Assembly (NCBI RefSeq): GCF_000193735.1
Contig: NZ_AEPF01000148.1
Location: forward strand, 1-43,377
DNA length: 43,377 nucleotides
From: Neisseria sicca 4320
GTDB taxonomy: Bacteria; Pseudomonadota; Gammaproteobacteria; Burkholderiales; Neisseriaceae
Reading direction: 5' to 3'
Made by a program: the position numbers and the translations under genes. The number at the start of each line of letters is the position of its first letter. The first letter of the stretch is position 1. The notes below the pieces were generated by a model. That model was not told where the DNA came from and made no database searches. It worked only from the letters and a program-made list of their open reading frames with translations. Below, one piece after another: positions 25,711 to 34,001 of this stretch.

Positions 25711-25750
25711 TTTCAGACGACCTCTTTGCGGCTGGAAGGGTCGTCTGAAA
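25711..25750. terminator. Inverted DUS pair
   Basis: TTTCAGACGACC (25711-25722) and GGGTCGTCTGAAA (25738-25750) form a hairpin right after the stop of the 125-residue protein gene. Confidence 0.65.
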
Positions 25751-25753
25751 AGT

Positions 25754-26131
25754 TTATTTGAACAGATTGTCCTGTTTTAAATGAAAGTCGATTTTTTCGA
25801 GCAGGGCTTCGAGGTCGGTCTCGGCTTGGGCGGCGGCAAGGTTTTTGCCCAACTCTTCCAAAGCCAGCGCGTCAAGCCTGCGGCGTTCGAGTTTGCGCGC
25901 TTCTTCGTTGAAGATTTTGATGTTGTCGGGCAGGACGAGCGGCGGCACGCTGCCGTCGGTCGTATAGAACGCTTCATCCGCAAACACGAACCCCTCCGGC
26001 AATGCGGGCGCATTGTCGTAGTCGGCATCGTTGACCGGCATCCACTCGGAATGCTGTTCCAACAGGACGAATTGCCCGTTCATACCGTAGATATGGGCAA
26101 AACGGGAGAGCTTGGGGCGTTTGGTGTTCAT
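25754..26131 (-). CDS. Unknown soluble protein, 125 residues
   Basis: Not recognised. No signal peptide or membrane helix. The N-terminal half is mixed (RFAHIYGMNGQFVLLEQHSEW, then acidic NDADYDNAPALPEGFVFADEAFYTTDGSVPPLVLPDNIKIF); the C-terminal third is a charged helix (EEARKLERRRLDALALEELGKNLAAAQAETDLEALLEK), perhaps a coiled coil. No strong ribosome binding site before the ATG, so the start is less sure. It lies alone between glyA and the divergent sotB, with a DUS hairpin at its end. Base composition fits the neighbours. Confidence 0.7.
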   Translation of the reverse strand: MNTKRPKLSRFAHIYGMNGQFVLLEQHSEWMPVNDADYDNAPALPEGFVFADEAFYTTDGSVPPLVLPDNIKIFNEEARKLERRRLDALALEELGKNLAAAQAETDLEALLEKIDFHLKQDNLFK

Positions 26132-26212
26132 GCAAAGATTGTATGCCGATGATGCGGGAGCGTCTAGGGCGGAATTTTGTATCAGCGCAGTAGGAAGGTC
26201 GTCTAAAAGTAG

Positions 26213-26218
26213 TATAAT
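26213..26218 (+). promoter_or_regulatory. -10 box for sotB with a decayed DUS upstream
   Basis: TATAAT about 49 bases before the sotB ATG. A DUS with one change (AGGTCGTCTAAA, 26196-26207) occupies the spacer; no good -35. Confidence 0.4.
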
Positions 26219-26266
26219 TACAAAACTGATAAATTTTTGAAGACAAATATAAAAAGGGAAACCCCA

Positions 26267-27424
26267 ATGTCAGCAAACACAAACAAACAGTGGCTAAGCG
26301 TCATCGCCCTGGCAGTCGGCGCATTCATTTTCAACACCACCGAATATATCCCGATTGCCCTATTGAGCGACATCGGCGCGACCTTCAATATGCCGCCGAC
26401 CGAAGTCGGCATCATGATTACCGTGTATGCGTGGATCGTCGCGCTGCTGTCGCTGCCGCTGATGCTGGCAACGAAAAATATCGAACGTCGAAAGCTGCTG
26501 CTTGTCCTTTTCGCGTTCTTTACCATCAGCCACATCGTTTCCTATTTCGCCCAAAGTTTTGAAATCCTGCTTGTCAGCCGCATCGGTATCGCCCTGACGC
26601 ATGCCGTGTTTTGGTCGATTACCGCCTCGCTGGCAGTGCGCGTTGCGCCGCAGGGTAAAGGCAATCAGGCTTTGGGGCTGCTCAGTACGGGGACGGTTAT
26701 GGCGATGGTGGCGGGTATTCCGCTCGGGCGCGTTATCGGGCAACATTCGAGCTGGCAGTTCAGCTTTTTGCTTATCGGACTCTGCGCGGCGGCGGTCATG
26801 GGCATATTGGCGAAAAACCTGCCGCTGCTGCCCAGCGTGAACACAGGTTCGCTCAAAAGCCTGCCCGAATTGCTCAAGCGTAAAAACCTCATGCTGCTCT
26901 ACGCGCTGACCGTCCTGCTGATTACCGCCCACTTTACGGCATACAGCTATATCGAACCCTTCGTCCTGCAAGCCGGCGGCTTCGCACCCGAGCAAGTGAC
27001 CATCGTTTTGAGCCTGTACGGGCTGGCAGGATTTGCCGCGTCGTATTTGTTCGGCAAATGGTTTGCCAAACATCCACGCGCATTCCTGCTGACCTCGGTA
27101 TCCGTCATTCTGGCTTCGACGCTCTGCCTGCTGCCTCTTGCCGCTTACCCGATAGCCGTTTACGCGCTGGTGTTTGTCTGGGGTATCGCCATCGTCGTCT
27201 TGAGCCTCGGCATGGTATCCAAAGTATTGGACTTTGCCTCGGATGCAACGGATGTGGCCAACTCGATTTACTCAGGCCTCTACAACGTCGGCATCGGCGG
27301 CGGCGCGCTTTTGGGACACTACGTTACCGTGTGGGCAGGCATTTCCAACATCGGCTTTGCCGCCGCAATCTTGGCGGCGGCAGGATTGGTCGTGTGTCGG
27401 ATGTTGGTTGATGTGCAGAAATAA
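26267..27424 (+). CDS. sotB: Sugar efflux MFS transporter SotB-like
   Basis: 385 residues from MSANTNKQW, chosen over an ATG 10 codons upstream because AAGGGA sits right before it. Twelve membrane helices. The sequence tracks E. coli SotB (YdeA) closely: VGAFIFNTTEYIPIALLSDI, VGIMITVYAWIVALLSLPLML, IERRKLLLVLF, SRIGIALTHAVFWSITASLAVR, GSLKSLPELL, TAHFTAYSYIEPFV and ASDATDVANSIYSG. SotB exports sugars and sugar-like compounds such as arabinose and IPTG by proton antiport. Substrate here is inferred. A U-rich terminator follows. Confidence 0.9.
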   Translation: MSANTNKQWLSVIALAVGAFIFNTTEYIPIALLSDIGATFNMPPTEVGIMITVYAWIVALLSLPLMLATKNIERRKLLLVLFAFFTISHIVSYFAQSFEILLVSRIGIALTHAVFWSITASLAVRVAPQGKGNQALGLLSTGTVMAMVAGIPLGRVIGQHSSWQFSFLLIGLCAAAVMGILAKNLPLLPSVNTGSLKSLPELLKRKNLMLLYALTVLLITAHFTAYSYIEPFVLQAGGFAPEQVTIVLSLYGLAGFAASYLFGKWFAKHPRAFLLTSVSVILASTLCLLPLAAYPIAVYALVFVWGIAIVVLSLGMVSKVLDFASDATDVANSIYSGLYNVGIGGGALLGHYVTVWAGISNIGFAAAILAAAGLVVCRMLVDVQK

Positions 27425-27441
27425 GAGGGCTGTATAAAAAG

Positions 27442-27453
27442 AGGTCGTCTGAA
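27442..27453 (+). repeat. DUS (single)
   Basis: Exact AGGTCGTCTGAA 17 bases after sotB, unpaired. Confidence 0.85.
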
Positions 27454-27542
27454 AACGTTTCTTTATTTAAATACATCGCACCGCCGCCGGAACGCTCCGT
27501 CCGCGTAGGCGTGAGCATGAATTTCTAAGTGTGGAATAAAAC

Positions 27543-27580
27543 AAACCGGATTCCTTTGATGGAAATCCGGTTTTTCTTTT
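27543..27580 (+). terminator. Intrinsic terminator after sotB
   Basis: AAACCGGATTCC and GGAAATCCGGTTT pair with a one-base bulge, followed by TTCTTTT. A classic terminator without DUS. Confidence 0.75.
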
Positions 27581-27592
27581 CGATGATCGGAT

Positions 27593-27621
27593 TTTCAGAC
27601 GACGTTTGGGGTCGTCTGAAA
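27593..27621. terminator. Inverted DUS pair after rarA
   Basis: TTTCAGACGAC and GTCGTCTGAAA around a 7-base loop, just past the rarA stop. Confidence 0.65.
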
Positions 27622-27636
27622 CTTTATCTACACCAT

Positions 27637-28950
27637 TTAATTCTGCTTATCCAACGCTTCTTCATCCAGCGATTTCAACCATTCCAGCTTTTCGCCGATT
27701 TTGATTTCCAGTCCGCGCGGGACGGGTTGGTAGAAGTCCGGTTCGTCCAAGCCGTCGGGCATATAGCTTTCGCCGGCGGCGTAGGCGTTCGGTTCGTCGT
27801 GGGCGTAGCGGTATTCGCGTCCGTAGCCCAATTCCTTCATCAATTTGGTCGGGGCGTTGCGCAGGTGGACGGGCACTTCGTCGCTGGCGTTTTCTTTGAC
27901 GAAGCGGCGCATTTGGTTATATGCCTTGTAGCCCGCGTTGGATTTGGCGGCGGCGGCAAGGTACAGCACGGCTTGCGCCAGCGCGAGTTCGCCTTCGGGC
28001 GAGCCTAAGCGTTCGAAGGTGGCGGCGGCATCGTTGGCGATTTGGAAGGCGCGCGGGTCGGCGAGCCCGATGTCCTCCCACGCCATGCGCACGATGCGGC
28101 GGGCGAGGTAGCGCGGGTCGGTGCCGCCGTCGAGCATACGGCAGAACCAATACAGCGCGGCGTTCGGATGCGAGCCGCGCACGGATTTGTGCAGGGCGGA
28201 GATTTGGTTGTAGAAACTCTCGCCGCCTTTGTCGAAACGGCGGATTTGCGCCCCGAGACTGTCGGCGAGAAATTCGGCGGTCAGGATTTTCAGACGACGT
28301 GTATCGGCGGCGCGTAAAAGTTGTTCCAATAAATTCAACAATCTGCGCGCATCACCGTCGGCGGTATTGACGAGCAGGTCCTGCGCATCGGCTTCAATCG
28401 TGAAATCCCGGTATTCGGGCAACGCCAATACTTTGGCAATCAGTTTCTTAAGGTCGTCTGAAGACAAGGATTGCAAAACATACACCTGTGCACGGCTCAA
28501 CAGTGCGGGATTGACTTCAAACGACGGATTTTCCGTAGTCGCGCCGATAAAGGTCAGCAAACCGCTTTCGACATGGGGCAAAAACGCGTCCTGCTGCGCC
28601 TTGTTGAAGCGGTGGACTTCATCGACAAACAAAATCGTCGCGCGTCCCTGCTGCAAAGCGATTTCTGCCTTGTCGATTGCCTCGCGTATGTCCTTCACGC
28701 CGGAAAACACAGCGGAAACAGGCAGAAACTGGGCATTGAAACTCTGCGCCAAAATCCGCGCCAACGTCGTCTTGCCCACACCCGGCGGCCCCCACAGCAA
28801 CATAGAATGCGGCTTCCCGCCTTCCACCGCCACACGCAGCGGCTTGCCTTCGCCGATTAAATGCTGCTGCCCGATAACGTCATCAAGCGTATGCGGGCGC
28901 AGGCGTTCGGCAAGCGGCGCATCGGGTTGGCGGGTAAAGAGGTCGGACAT
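27637..28950 (-). CDS. rarA: Replication-associated recombination ATPase RarA
   Basis: 437 residues, full-length RarA (MgsA/WRNIP1 family). AAA+ core with LRPHTLDDVIGQQHLIGEG, Walker A GPPGVGKT (54-61), Walker B ILFVDEVHRF and sensor IGATTENPSFEVN; C-terminal tetramerisation part with SFYNQISALHKSVRGSHPNAALYW and YDEPNAY-like HDEPNAYAAGE. It acts at stalled replication forks together with SSB and RecA. Weak ribosome binding site. Two DUS variants lie in frame, one exact at 28451-28462. Confidence 0.95.
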   Translation of the reverse strand: MSDLFTRQPDAPLAERLRPHTLDDVIGQQHLIGEGKPLRVAVEGGKPHSMLLWGPPGVGKTTLARILAQSFNAQFLPVSAVFSGVKDIREAIDKAEIALQQGRATILFVDEVHRFNKAQQDAFLPHVESGLLTFIGATTENPSFEVNPALLSRAQVYVLQSLSSDDLKKLIAKVLALPEYRDFTIEADAQDLLVNTADGDARRLLNLLEQLLRAADTRRLKILTAEFLADSLGAQIRRFDKGGESFYNQISALHKSVRGSHPNAALYWFCRMLDGGTDPRYLARRIVRMAWEDIGLADPRAFQIANDAAATFERLGSPEGELALAQAVLYLAAAAKSNAGYKAYNQMRRFVKENASDEVPVHLRNAPTKLMKELGYGREYRYAHDEPNAYAAGESYMPDGLDEPDFYQPVPRGLEIKIGEKLEWLKSLDEEALDKQN

Positions 28951-29274
28951 GGCGGTTTCCGTGAAAAGGGTTTCAGACGACGTGGATTATAGCAGGTCGT
29001 CTGAAAACGGACGGATGGCAAAGGGAACAATAAAGACAGGATACATCACAGCCGTCATTCCCGCGCAGGCGGGAATCCACTTATAAATTTCAGTTGATTG
29101 ATTTTTTATGGTTTTGCCTATTCTCAAAGATGGATTCCCGCCTGCGCGGGAATGACGGTATGGATTTGCCATAACTTACTGGCAGATTTTTTTGTCCGTG
29201 TATCCTATATCAGGATGACCATCCTTGTTTCTTGGCGAATCATGATTACAGTTGCAGCAGTTGATCCCGATTGT
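28951..29274. other. Spacer with DUS pair and dRS3 repeats
   Basis: 324 bases without a gene: a DUS pair (28972-29005) before rarA, then two facing dRS3 repeats, then about 115 bases with no signal I recognise. Confidence 0.65.
29052..29158. repeat. Pair of inverted dRS3 repeats
   Basis: ATTCCCGCGCAGGCGGGAAT (29057-29076) and ATTCCCGCCTGCGCGGGAAT (29134-29153) fit dRS3 (ATTCCC-N8-GGGAAT). With flanks they make a 28-bp perfect inverted repeat (29052-29079, 29131-29158) around 51 bp. dRS3 are neisserial repeats used as targets by filamentous prophages. Confidence 0.9.
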
Positions 29275-30648
29275 CTACTTTTTTACATCATATTTTAGTT
29301 GTTGGATAGGTTCGGTAGAGATATAACCTTCCGGCAAAATTTGCAGGGCTTTTCCGCTGATGACGATACATTCTTCAGCTAATTTTTTAGCTTCTTTAGC
29401 AGCTAATTCGTCAGCTGCTTTTTGTTCTTCAGTTTTAGAGTCGTCATCTTTAATTTTAGTGGAGTCGGCTTTTTGATTATCAATAGTTGGTGGACAGAAA
29501 ACCTTGGTGTCGCCCAAATTCCACGCCATATAACCGTATAGGGCGTTGTTGCGTTGTTCGGGAATCGGAGAACAATTAATGTTTTTGTCTTCTTTTTCTT
29601 TTTCTGAAAGAATAGAACATTTGAAATTTTGTTTTAACTTGATCAAGTCTTTTTTGTCGATGCCGTTGATTTCTTGAGAGCCGTTGTTTTGTTGGAAGTT
29701 ATTGTGTAATAAATACCATGAAGAGTTTTCAGGAATTTCAATGGAATGGGTAAAATATAAAATTGCTATTTTATCGCTAAAACCGAATATCAATAGACAT
29801 AATGTTATGATATATGTCATGGCTCCCTTAATTGGAATTTTATAAATTGAATTGGGATCTTTAATCCAGTTTTTATAAAAATAATAGAGAACTATAAAGG
29901 CATTTATTATTATCACAAGTGGATATATATTTTTTGCTTGTGGGAATAAATATTTTAAAAAAATTTCGAGTAATTGAGAAAGAGCATAAACAAATACCAA
30001 GTAAAATATTATAAATAATGATATTTTTACCCATCCAACGCTTTTATCAGAGCGATTTGACTTAGGAGATTTTAGGCTTCGAATGTCCTGTATTAAAAGA
30101 GCTGAATCTGGTAATAATAAATACACTAAAAGTTGATACAATAAAAATATAATAATAAAAATAATTATAAAAACTGTACTTGCAGCGATTAGGCTAGACG
30201 GATTGCTGAATACATCAGGAAGAATGCTTAATTGATTAATCTTTAAGAGATAAGCAAATATAACAAATCCACCGACGAGTATCCCTAATACTGTCGATAT
30301 TCCGATGAGTTTGCTGATGGTTTCCAAATGATCAGATGGTTTTCTTTGCTCTTTGGGTTGCTCAACCGTATCAGTTTGTTTTATTTCTGCCTGTTTTGCA
30401 GCATCATTGTTTTCTGTGGCATTTTCATCTGCCTTCTTTGAGTTTTTATTTTTTCTTGCGCATATCCATTCTGCAATCTTTTTAAAAAATTTACATAAAC
30501 ATGTAGATTCATCTTTTTTCTGTGCATTGTCTTTTGATTCAGGCTGTTTATTTTCAGCGGTATGCTCTGAATGCTTTTGAATACCTTCGTCAGCCGTTTT
30601 TTCTTGATTCTCTTTAGGGTTTTGCGTGTTTTCGTTTGAGTTAGCCAT
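29275..30648 (-). CDS. AT-rich polytopic membrane protein, unknown
   Basis: 457 residues, not recognised. A charged Lys/Glu/Asn/Gln-rich N terminus (1-105) with STCLCKFFKKIAEWICARK, then about five membrane helices between residues 110 and 295 (for example LIGISTVLGILVGGFVIFAY, STVFIIIFIIIFLLYQLLVY), then an outside or cytoplasmic C-terminal domain with cysteines near CSILSEK, NCSPI, FCPPT and ECIVISG and a charged EEQKAADELAAKEAKKLAEE helix. Base composition is clearly more AT-rich than all neighbours, and dRS3 repeats flank its 3' side: both suggest acquisition from elsewhere. GAGG precedes the ATG and a TATAAT lies 34 bases upstream. It has no DUS inside. Confidence 0.75.
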   Translation of the reverse strand: MANSNENTQNPKENQEKTADEGIQKHSEHTAENKQPESKDNAQKKDESTCLCKFFKKIAEWICARKNKNSKKADENATENNDAAKQAEIKQTDTVEQPKEQRKPSDHLETISKLIGISTVLGILVGGFVIFAYLLKINQLSILPDVFSNPSSLIAASTVFIIIFIIIFLLYQLLVYLLLPDSALLIQDIRSLKSPKSNRSDKSVGWVKISLFIIFYLVFVYALSQLLEIFLKYLFPQAKNIYPLVIIINAFIVLYYFYKNWIKDPNSIYKIPIKGAMTYIITLCLLIFGFSDKIAILYFTHSIEIPENSSWYLLHNNFQQNNGSQEINGIDKKDLIKLKQNFKCSILSEKEKEDKNINCSPIPEQRNNALYGYMAWNLGDTKVFCPPTIDNQKADSTKIKDDDSKTEEQKAADELAAKEAKKLAEECIVISGKALQILPEGYISTEPIQQLKYDVKK

Positions 30649-30681
30649 TGATCAATCCTCTATTTTCCCAAGAAAAAACGG

Positions 30682-30687
30682 ATTATA
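30682..30687 (-). promoter_or_regulatory. -10 box of the AT-rich membrane gene
   Basis: TATAAT on the minus strand, 34 bases before the ATG at 30648; -35 poor. Confidence 0.4.
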
Positions 30688-30726
30688 CCCGACTTTCCCC
30701 AATCCCCCATCTCACACTGCTTACGG

Positions 30727-30732
30727 TATAAT
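30727..30732 (+). promoter_or_regulatory. -10 box of the cysteine lipoprotein gene
   Basis: TATAAT on the plus strand, 59 bases before the lipoprotein ATG; -35 poor. A DUS variant lies between. Confidence 0.4.
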
Positions 30733-30791
30733 ACGCGTTTGTTTAAAGACTTTGCGGGGCGTTTCAGACGACCTTGCGGCAAGGGATGGCT

Positions 30792-31169
30792 ATGAATATG
30801 AAAAAGATGGTTGCCGTTGCTTCTGTGGCGGCGTTGTTGGGCGGTTGCGCTTATGATTCAGACTCGGCGTTCGGCGGTTTGGGCGGCGGTACGGGTATCG
30901 GTGGCAGCGTGGTGAAAATGGCGGTCGATCATCAATGCCGTTCGGAGTTGAACAAGCGCAATGAATGGCGTTTGGTCGCGCTGACGATGAGCGCGGACAA
31001 ACAGCGCGAGTGGGAAGATAAAATCTGCGGCTGCGCGAGCGAGGAAGCGCCGAATCAGGTGTCCGCGCAAGAGTTGATGGATGTTTTGAATCCTTCTTCG
31101 CGCGATCGGGCGATTGCGTCGGTAACGGTGAAAACCGTCAATGCTTGTTTCAAGCGTTTGTATAGATAA
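30792..31169 (+). CDS. Four-cysteine lipoprotein, unknown
   Basis: 125 residues from MNMKKMVAVA; the AAGGG 6 bases before this ATG favours it over a TTG and other ATGs just upstream. Lipobox LLGGC puts the lipid on Cys19. After a Gly-rich linker (FGGLGGGTGIGGS) comes a helical domain with cysteines at 49, 79, 81 and 119 (HQCRSE, ICGCAS, NACFKR). The spacing matches that of the membrane-anchored protein at 19904-20338, so the two may be distant paralogues. Function unknown. Followed by a DUS hairpin. Confidence 0.8.
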   Translation: MNMKKMVAVASVAALLGGCAYDSDSAFGGLGGGTGIGGSVVKMAVDHQCRSELNKRNEWRLVALTMSADKQREWEDKICGCASEEAPNQVSAQELMDVLNPSSRDRAIASVTVKTVNACFKRLYR

Positions 31170-31170
31170 T

Positions 31171-31210
31171 GTTTTTCAGACGACCTCTGTGTATCGGGGT
31201 CGTCTGAAAG
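31171..31210. terminator. Inverted DUS pair after the lipoprotein gene
   Basis: TTCAGACGACC (31175-31185) and GGGTCGTCTGAAAG (31197-31210) form a hairpin just past the stop. Confidence 0.65.
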
Positions 31211-31220
31211 TTTATAGTGG

Positions 31221-31316
31221 ATGAAGGTCGGGATAGGGTGGCTTGTCGGATGGTTTGCAGGCGGGTTTCTTATTTTGATCGGCAATATTTTTGTTTTTAT
31301 AGAGAAGAAATCATGA
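31221..31316 (+). CDS. 31-residue membrane protein overlapping thrC
   Basis: ATG at 31221 opens 31 codons: MKVGIGWLVGWFAGGFLILI, then GNIFVFIEKKS and TGA. One hydrophobic helix with a Lys at each end, as in small membrane proteins. The stop overlaps the thrC ATG as ATGA, the usual mark of coupled translation. It has no threonine run, so it is not a classic attenuator leader. The site before its ATG is weak (AGTGG). It may be a genuine small membrane protein or serve to set thrC translation. Confidence 0.55.
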   Translation: MKVGIGWLVGWFAGGFLILIGNIFVFIEKKS

Positions 31317-32725
31317 AATATATCAGTACGCGCGGCGAGACGGCGCATAAACCGTTTAGCGAGGTTTTGTTGATGGGGCTTGCGCCCGACGGCGGTTTGA
31401 TGCTGCCGGAGCATTATCCGCAGGTCAGCCGCGAGACTTTGGACAAGTGGCGCGGTTTGAGTTATCCGGAGCTGGCGTTTGAGGTGATGAGCCTGTTTGT
31501 TACGGATATTCCGGCGGACGATTTGCGCGATATTGTGAACCGTACTTATACGGAAGCGGCGTTCGGCTCTAAGGAAATCACGCCTGTGCGTACTTTGTCG
31601 GACGGCATCAAAATCCAAGCCTTGTCCAACGGCCCGACGCTGGCGTTCAAGGATATGGCGATGCAGTTTTTGGGCAACGCGTTTGAATATGTGTTGAACA
31701 AAAAGGACAGGGAACTCAATATCTTGGGCGCGACCAGCGGCGATACGGGTTCGGCTGCGGAATATGCCTTGCGCGGTAAAAAAGGTGTAAACGTATTTAT
31801 GCTCTCGCCCGACGGCAAGATGAGCGCGTTTCAACGTGCGCAGATGTACAGCCTGCAAGACGAGAATATCCACAATATCGCCGTGAAGGGGATGTTTGAC
31901 GACTGTCAGGATATTGTGAAGGCGGTACAGAACGATGCCGCGTTCAAGGAAAAATACCATATCGGTACGGTCAATTCGATCAACTGGGGACGCATCGTCG
32001 CGCAAGTGGTTTATTACTTTGCGGGCTATTTCAAGGCGACGCAAAGCAATGACGAGCAGGTTAGCTTTTGCGTACCGAGCGGCAACTTCGGCAACGTTTG
32101 CGCGGGACACATCGCCAAACAGATGGGCTTGCCTATCCGCCGCCTGATTGTCGCGACCAATGAAAACGATGTGTTGGACGAGTTTTTCAAAACCGGCGCA
32201 TACCGCCCGCGCAACAGCGAGCATACTTATGTTACCTCCAGCCCGTCTATGGACATTTCCAAAGCGTCCAACTTCGAGCGTTTTGTGTTCGACCTGATGG
32301 ATCGCGATCCTCAGGAAATCAATACGCTGTGGGCAGAAGTGGCGGCGGGCAAGGGCTTTGACTTGCAGTTTGCCTTAGAAAAAGTCGGCGGCAAATACGG
32401 TTTTACTTCCGGCAAATCCACCCACGCCGACCGCCTCGCCACCATCAAACAGGTTTACGAGCAAGATAAGGAACTCATCGACCCTCACACTGCCGACGGC
32501 GTAAAAGTCGCCCGCGAAGTGCGCGAAGAAGGGGAGACGGTTGTTTGTTTGGAAACTGCGTTGGCAGCGAAATTCGATGCGACCATACGCGAAGCGGTTA
32601 GCGATGTCGCCATTCCGCGCCCTGCCATGCTGGAAGGTTTGGAAAACCTGCCGCAGCGCGTCCGGGTCGTGCCGAACAATGCCGCCGCCGTTAAAGAAAT
32701 CATCCGCGAAACCTTAGATAAGTAA
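31313..32725 (+). CDS. thrC: Threonine synthase
   Basis: 470 residues from MKYISTRGE; the longer frame from 31217 is rejected because AGAGAAG precedes the inner ATG. The PLP lysine is Lys113 in NGPTLAFKDMAMQFL; LGATSGDTGSAAEYAL binds the phosphate. It converts phosphohomoserine to threonine; it belongs to the longer, E. coli/yeast-like class. hom is 10 kb away; no thrB is in the window. Translation may be coupled to the small membrane ORF that overlaps its start. Confidence 0.96.
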   Translation: MKYISTRGETAHKPFSEVLLMGLAPDGGLMLPEHYPQVSRETLDKWRGLSYPELAFEVMSLFVTDIPADDLRDIVNRTYTEAAFGSKEITPVRTLSDGIKIQALSNGPTLAFKDMAMQFLGNAFEYVLNKKDRELNILGATSGDTGSAAEYALRGKKGVNVFMLSPDGKMSAFQRAQMYSLQDENIHNIAVKGMFDDCQDIVKAVQNDAAFKEKYHIGTVNSINWGRIVAQVVYYFAGYFKATQSNDEQVSFCVPSGNFGNVCAGHIAKQMGLPIRRLIVATNENDVLDEFFKTGAYRPRNSEHTYVTSSPSMDISKASNFERFVFDLMDRDPQEINTLWAEVAAGKGFDLQFALEKVGGKYGFTSGKSTHADRLATIKQVYEQDKELIDPHTADGVKVAREVREEGETVVCLETALAAKFDATIREAVSDVAIPRPAMLEGLENLPQRVRVVPNNAAAVKEIIRETLDK

Positions 32726-32754
32726 AGCGAGATAAGTAAAGCGGGTTGCCCAAT

Positions 32755-32792
32755 AGGTCGTCTGAAACATGCTATTGTGTTACAGACGGCCA
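32755..32792. repeat. DUS with decayed partner after thrC
   Basis: Exact AGGTCGTCTGAA (32755-32766) faces GTTACAGACGGCC (about 32779-32791), a partner with several changes. Confidence 0.55.
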
Positions 32793-32855
32793 TTTATGTC
32801 TTGATAAATGATCTGCCTTTGTCTCTACACTGCTTTCAAGATTCATTAAAATCAA

Positions 32856-32893
32856 AGGTCGTCTGAAAACCAGTCAAGGCTTTCAGACGACCT
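32856..32893. terminator. Inverted DUS pair between thrC and yhbY
   Basis: Exact AGGTCGTCTGAA (32856-32867) and complement (32882-32893) with a 14-base loop, between two convergent genes. Confidence 0.75.
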
Positions 32894-32923
32894 CACATTA
32901 TTTATTTGAAACCAAACGCTTTC

Positions 32924-33208
32924 TCAAGCCTCCAAGTTTTTACGCCACAACACCAACAGCTTACCGATATGCTGAACCAGTTGCGCATCGACGGCTTCGC
33001 ACAACGCATTGCAAATTTCAACGCGTTCGGCGCGGTCGTCGCCGAATACACGGACTTTAATCAATTCATGCGCCGTCAAGGCAGCATCGGTTTCTTTGAT
33101 AACGGACTCGGTCAAACCTTGTTGCCCCACCATTACAACGGGATGAAGGTGATGGGCGCGGGCTTTCAATTCCAAAATTTCTTTGGTGCTTAATTTACTG
33201 TCAGTCAT
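32924..33208 (-). CDS. yhbY: CRM-domain RNA-binding protein YhbY
   Basis: 94 residues, one CRM domain. LKARAHHLHPVVMVGQQGLTESVI contains the GxxG-type RNA-binding loop (GQQG), and ELIKVRVFG matches the family core. YhbY binds pre-50S ribosomal particles. It diverges from rlmE-ftsH, the same neighbourhood as in E. coli, which supports the call. Ribosome binding site weak. Confidence 0.92.
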   Translation of the reverse strand: MTDSKLSTKEILELKARAHHLHPVVMVGQQGLTESVIKETDAALTAHELIKVRVFGDDRAERVEICNALCEAVDAQLVQHIGKLLVLWRKNLEA

Positions 33209-33316
33209 GTTCTAATGCTTGAAAAGAAAGAATAATGCGGCATTGTACGCGATTTGGCGCAATCTCGGGAGAAAATAACGTACAATACGGCATTTCTCTA
33301 TATCACTAAATAAATT

Positions 33317-33937
33317 ATGGCAGTACGTTCAAAATCATCCAAATCCTGGCTTCACGAACACGTCAACGATCATTACGTCCACATGGCGCAAAAAGACGGA
33401 TATCGCGCCCGCGCCGCATATAAACTGCTGGAAATCAACGAGAAAGACAAATTAATCAAACCCGGCACGGTTTTAGCGGATTTAGGCAGCGCGCCGGGAA
33501 GCTGGTCGCAAGTCGCGGCAAAACTGGTCGGCGATTCAGGGCGCGTGTTCGCATTGGATATCCTGCACATGGATGAAATAGAAGGTGTTTCTTTTATTCA
33601 GGGAGACTTCAGGGAAGATGACGTATTGGCAAAATTTGAAACCTTGCTGGACGACCGTCCGCTAGACCTTGTAATTTGCGATATGGCACCCAATATGTCG
33701 GGTAACGCCGTAACCGACCAAGCCCGCAGCTTTTACTTGTGCGAACTGGCTTTGGACTTTGCCGTCAATCATTTGAAAACGGGCGGCAGCTTTTTGGTGA
33801 AAGTATTTCAGGGGGCGGGCTATCAGGAATATATGGCAGCCATGCGCGAAATCTTCGGAATTGTGCAGACGCGCAAGCCCGAGGCATCGCGCAATCGTTC
33901 CAGTGAGATTTATTTATTAGGAAAAAATAAACGCTGA
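33317..33937 (+). CDS. rlmE: 23S rRNA 2'-O-methyltransferase RlmE (FtsJ/RrmJ)
   Basis: 206 residues, full length. SAM motif DLGSAPGSWSQ (55-65); the K-D-K-E tetrad is recognisable as Lys36 (AAYKLLE), Asp in CDMAPNMSG, Lys in LVKVFQG and Glu in RSSEIYLL. It methylates U2552 of 23S rRNA late in 50S assembly. It directly precedes ftsH, the conserved order. Confidence 0.95.
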   Translation: MAVRSKSSKSWLHEHVNDHYVHMAQKDGYRARAAYKLLEINEKDKLIKPGTVLADLGSAPGSWSQVAAKLVGDSGRVFALDILHMDEIEGVSFIQGDFREDDVLAKFETLLDDRPLDLVICDMAPNMSGNAVTDQARSFYLCELALDFAVNHLKTGGSFLVKVFQGAGYQEYMAAMREIFGIVQTRKPEASRNRSSEIYLLGKNKR

Positions 33938-34001
33938 CAATACGAACGGCCTGTTTTAAAATCTTTCTTTCGTTTATTTTAATATTATGGAGCCTGGCTA
34001 A

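Noticed and set aside
31213..31222. TATAGTGGAT before thrC, like a CREE end
   Set aside because: Only ten bases match and no second terminal repeat or core follows.
31055..32224. A 389-codon open frame antisense to thrC
   Set aside because: thrC is complete on the other strand; the antisense product shows no recognisable domain.
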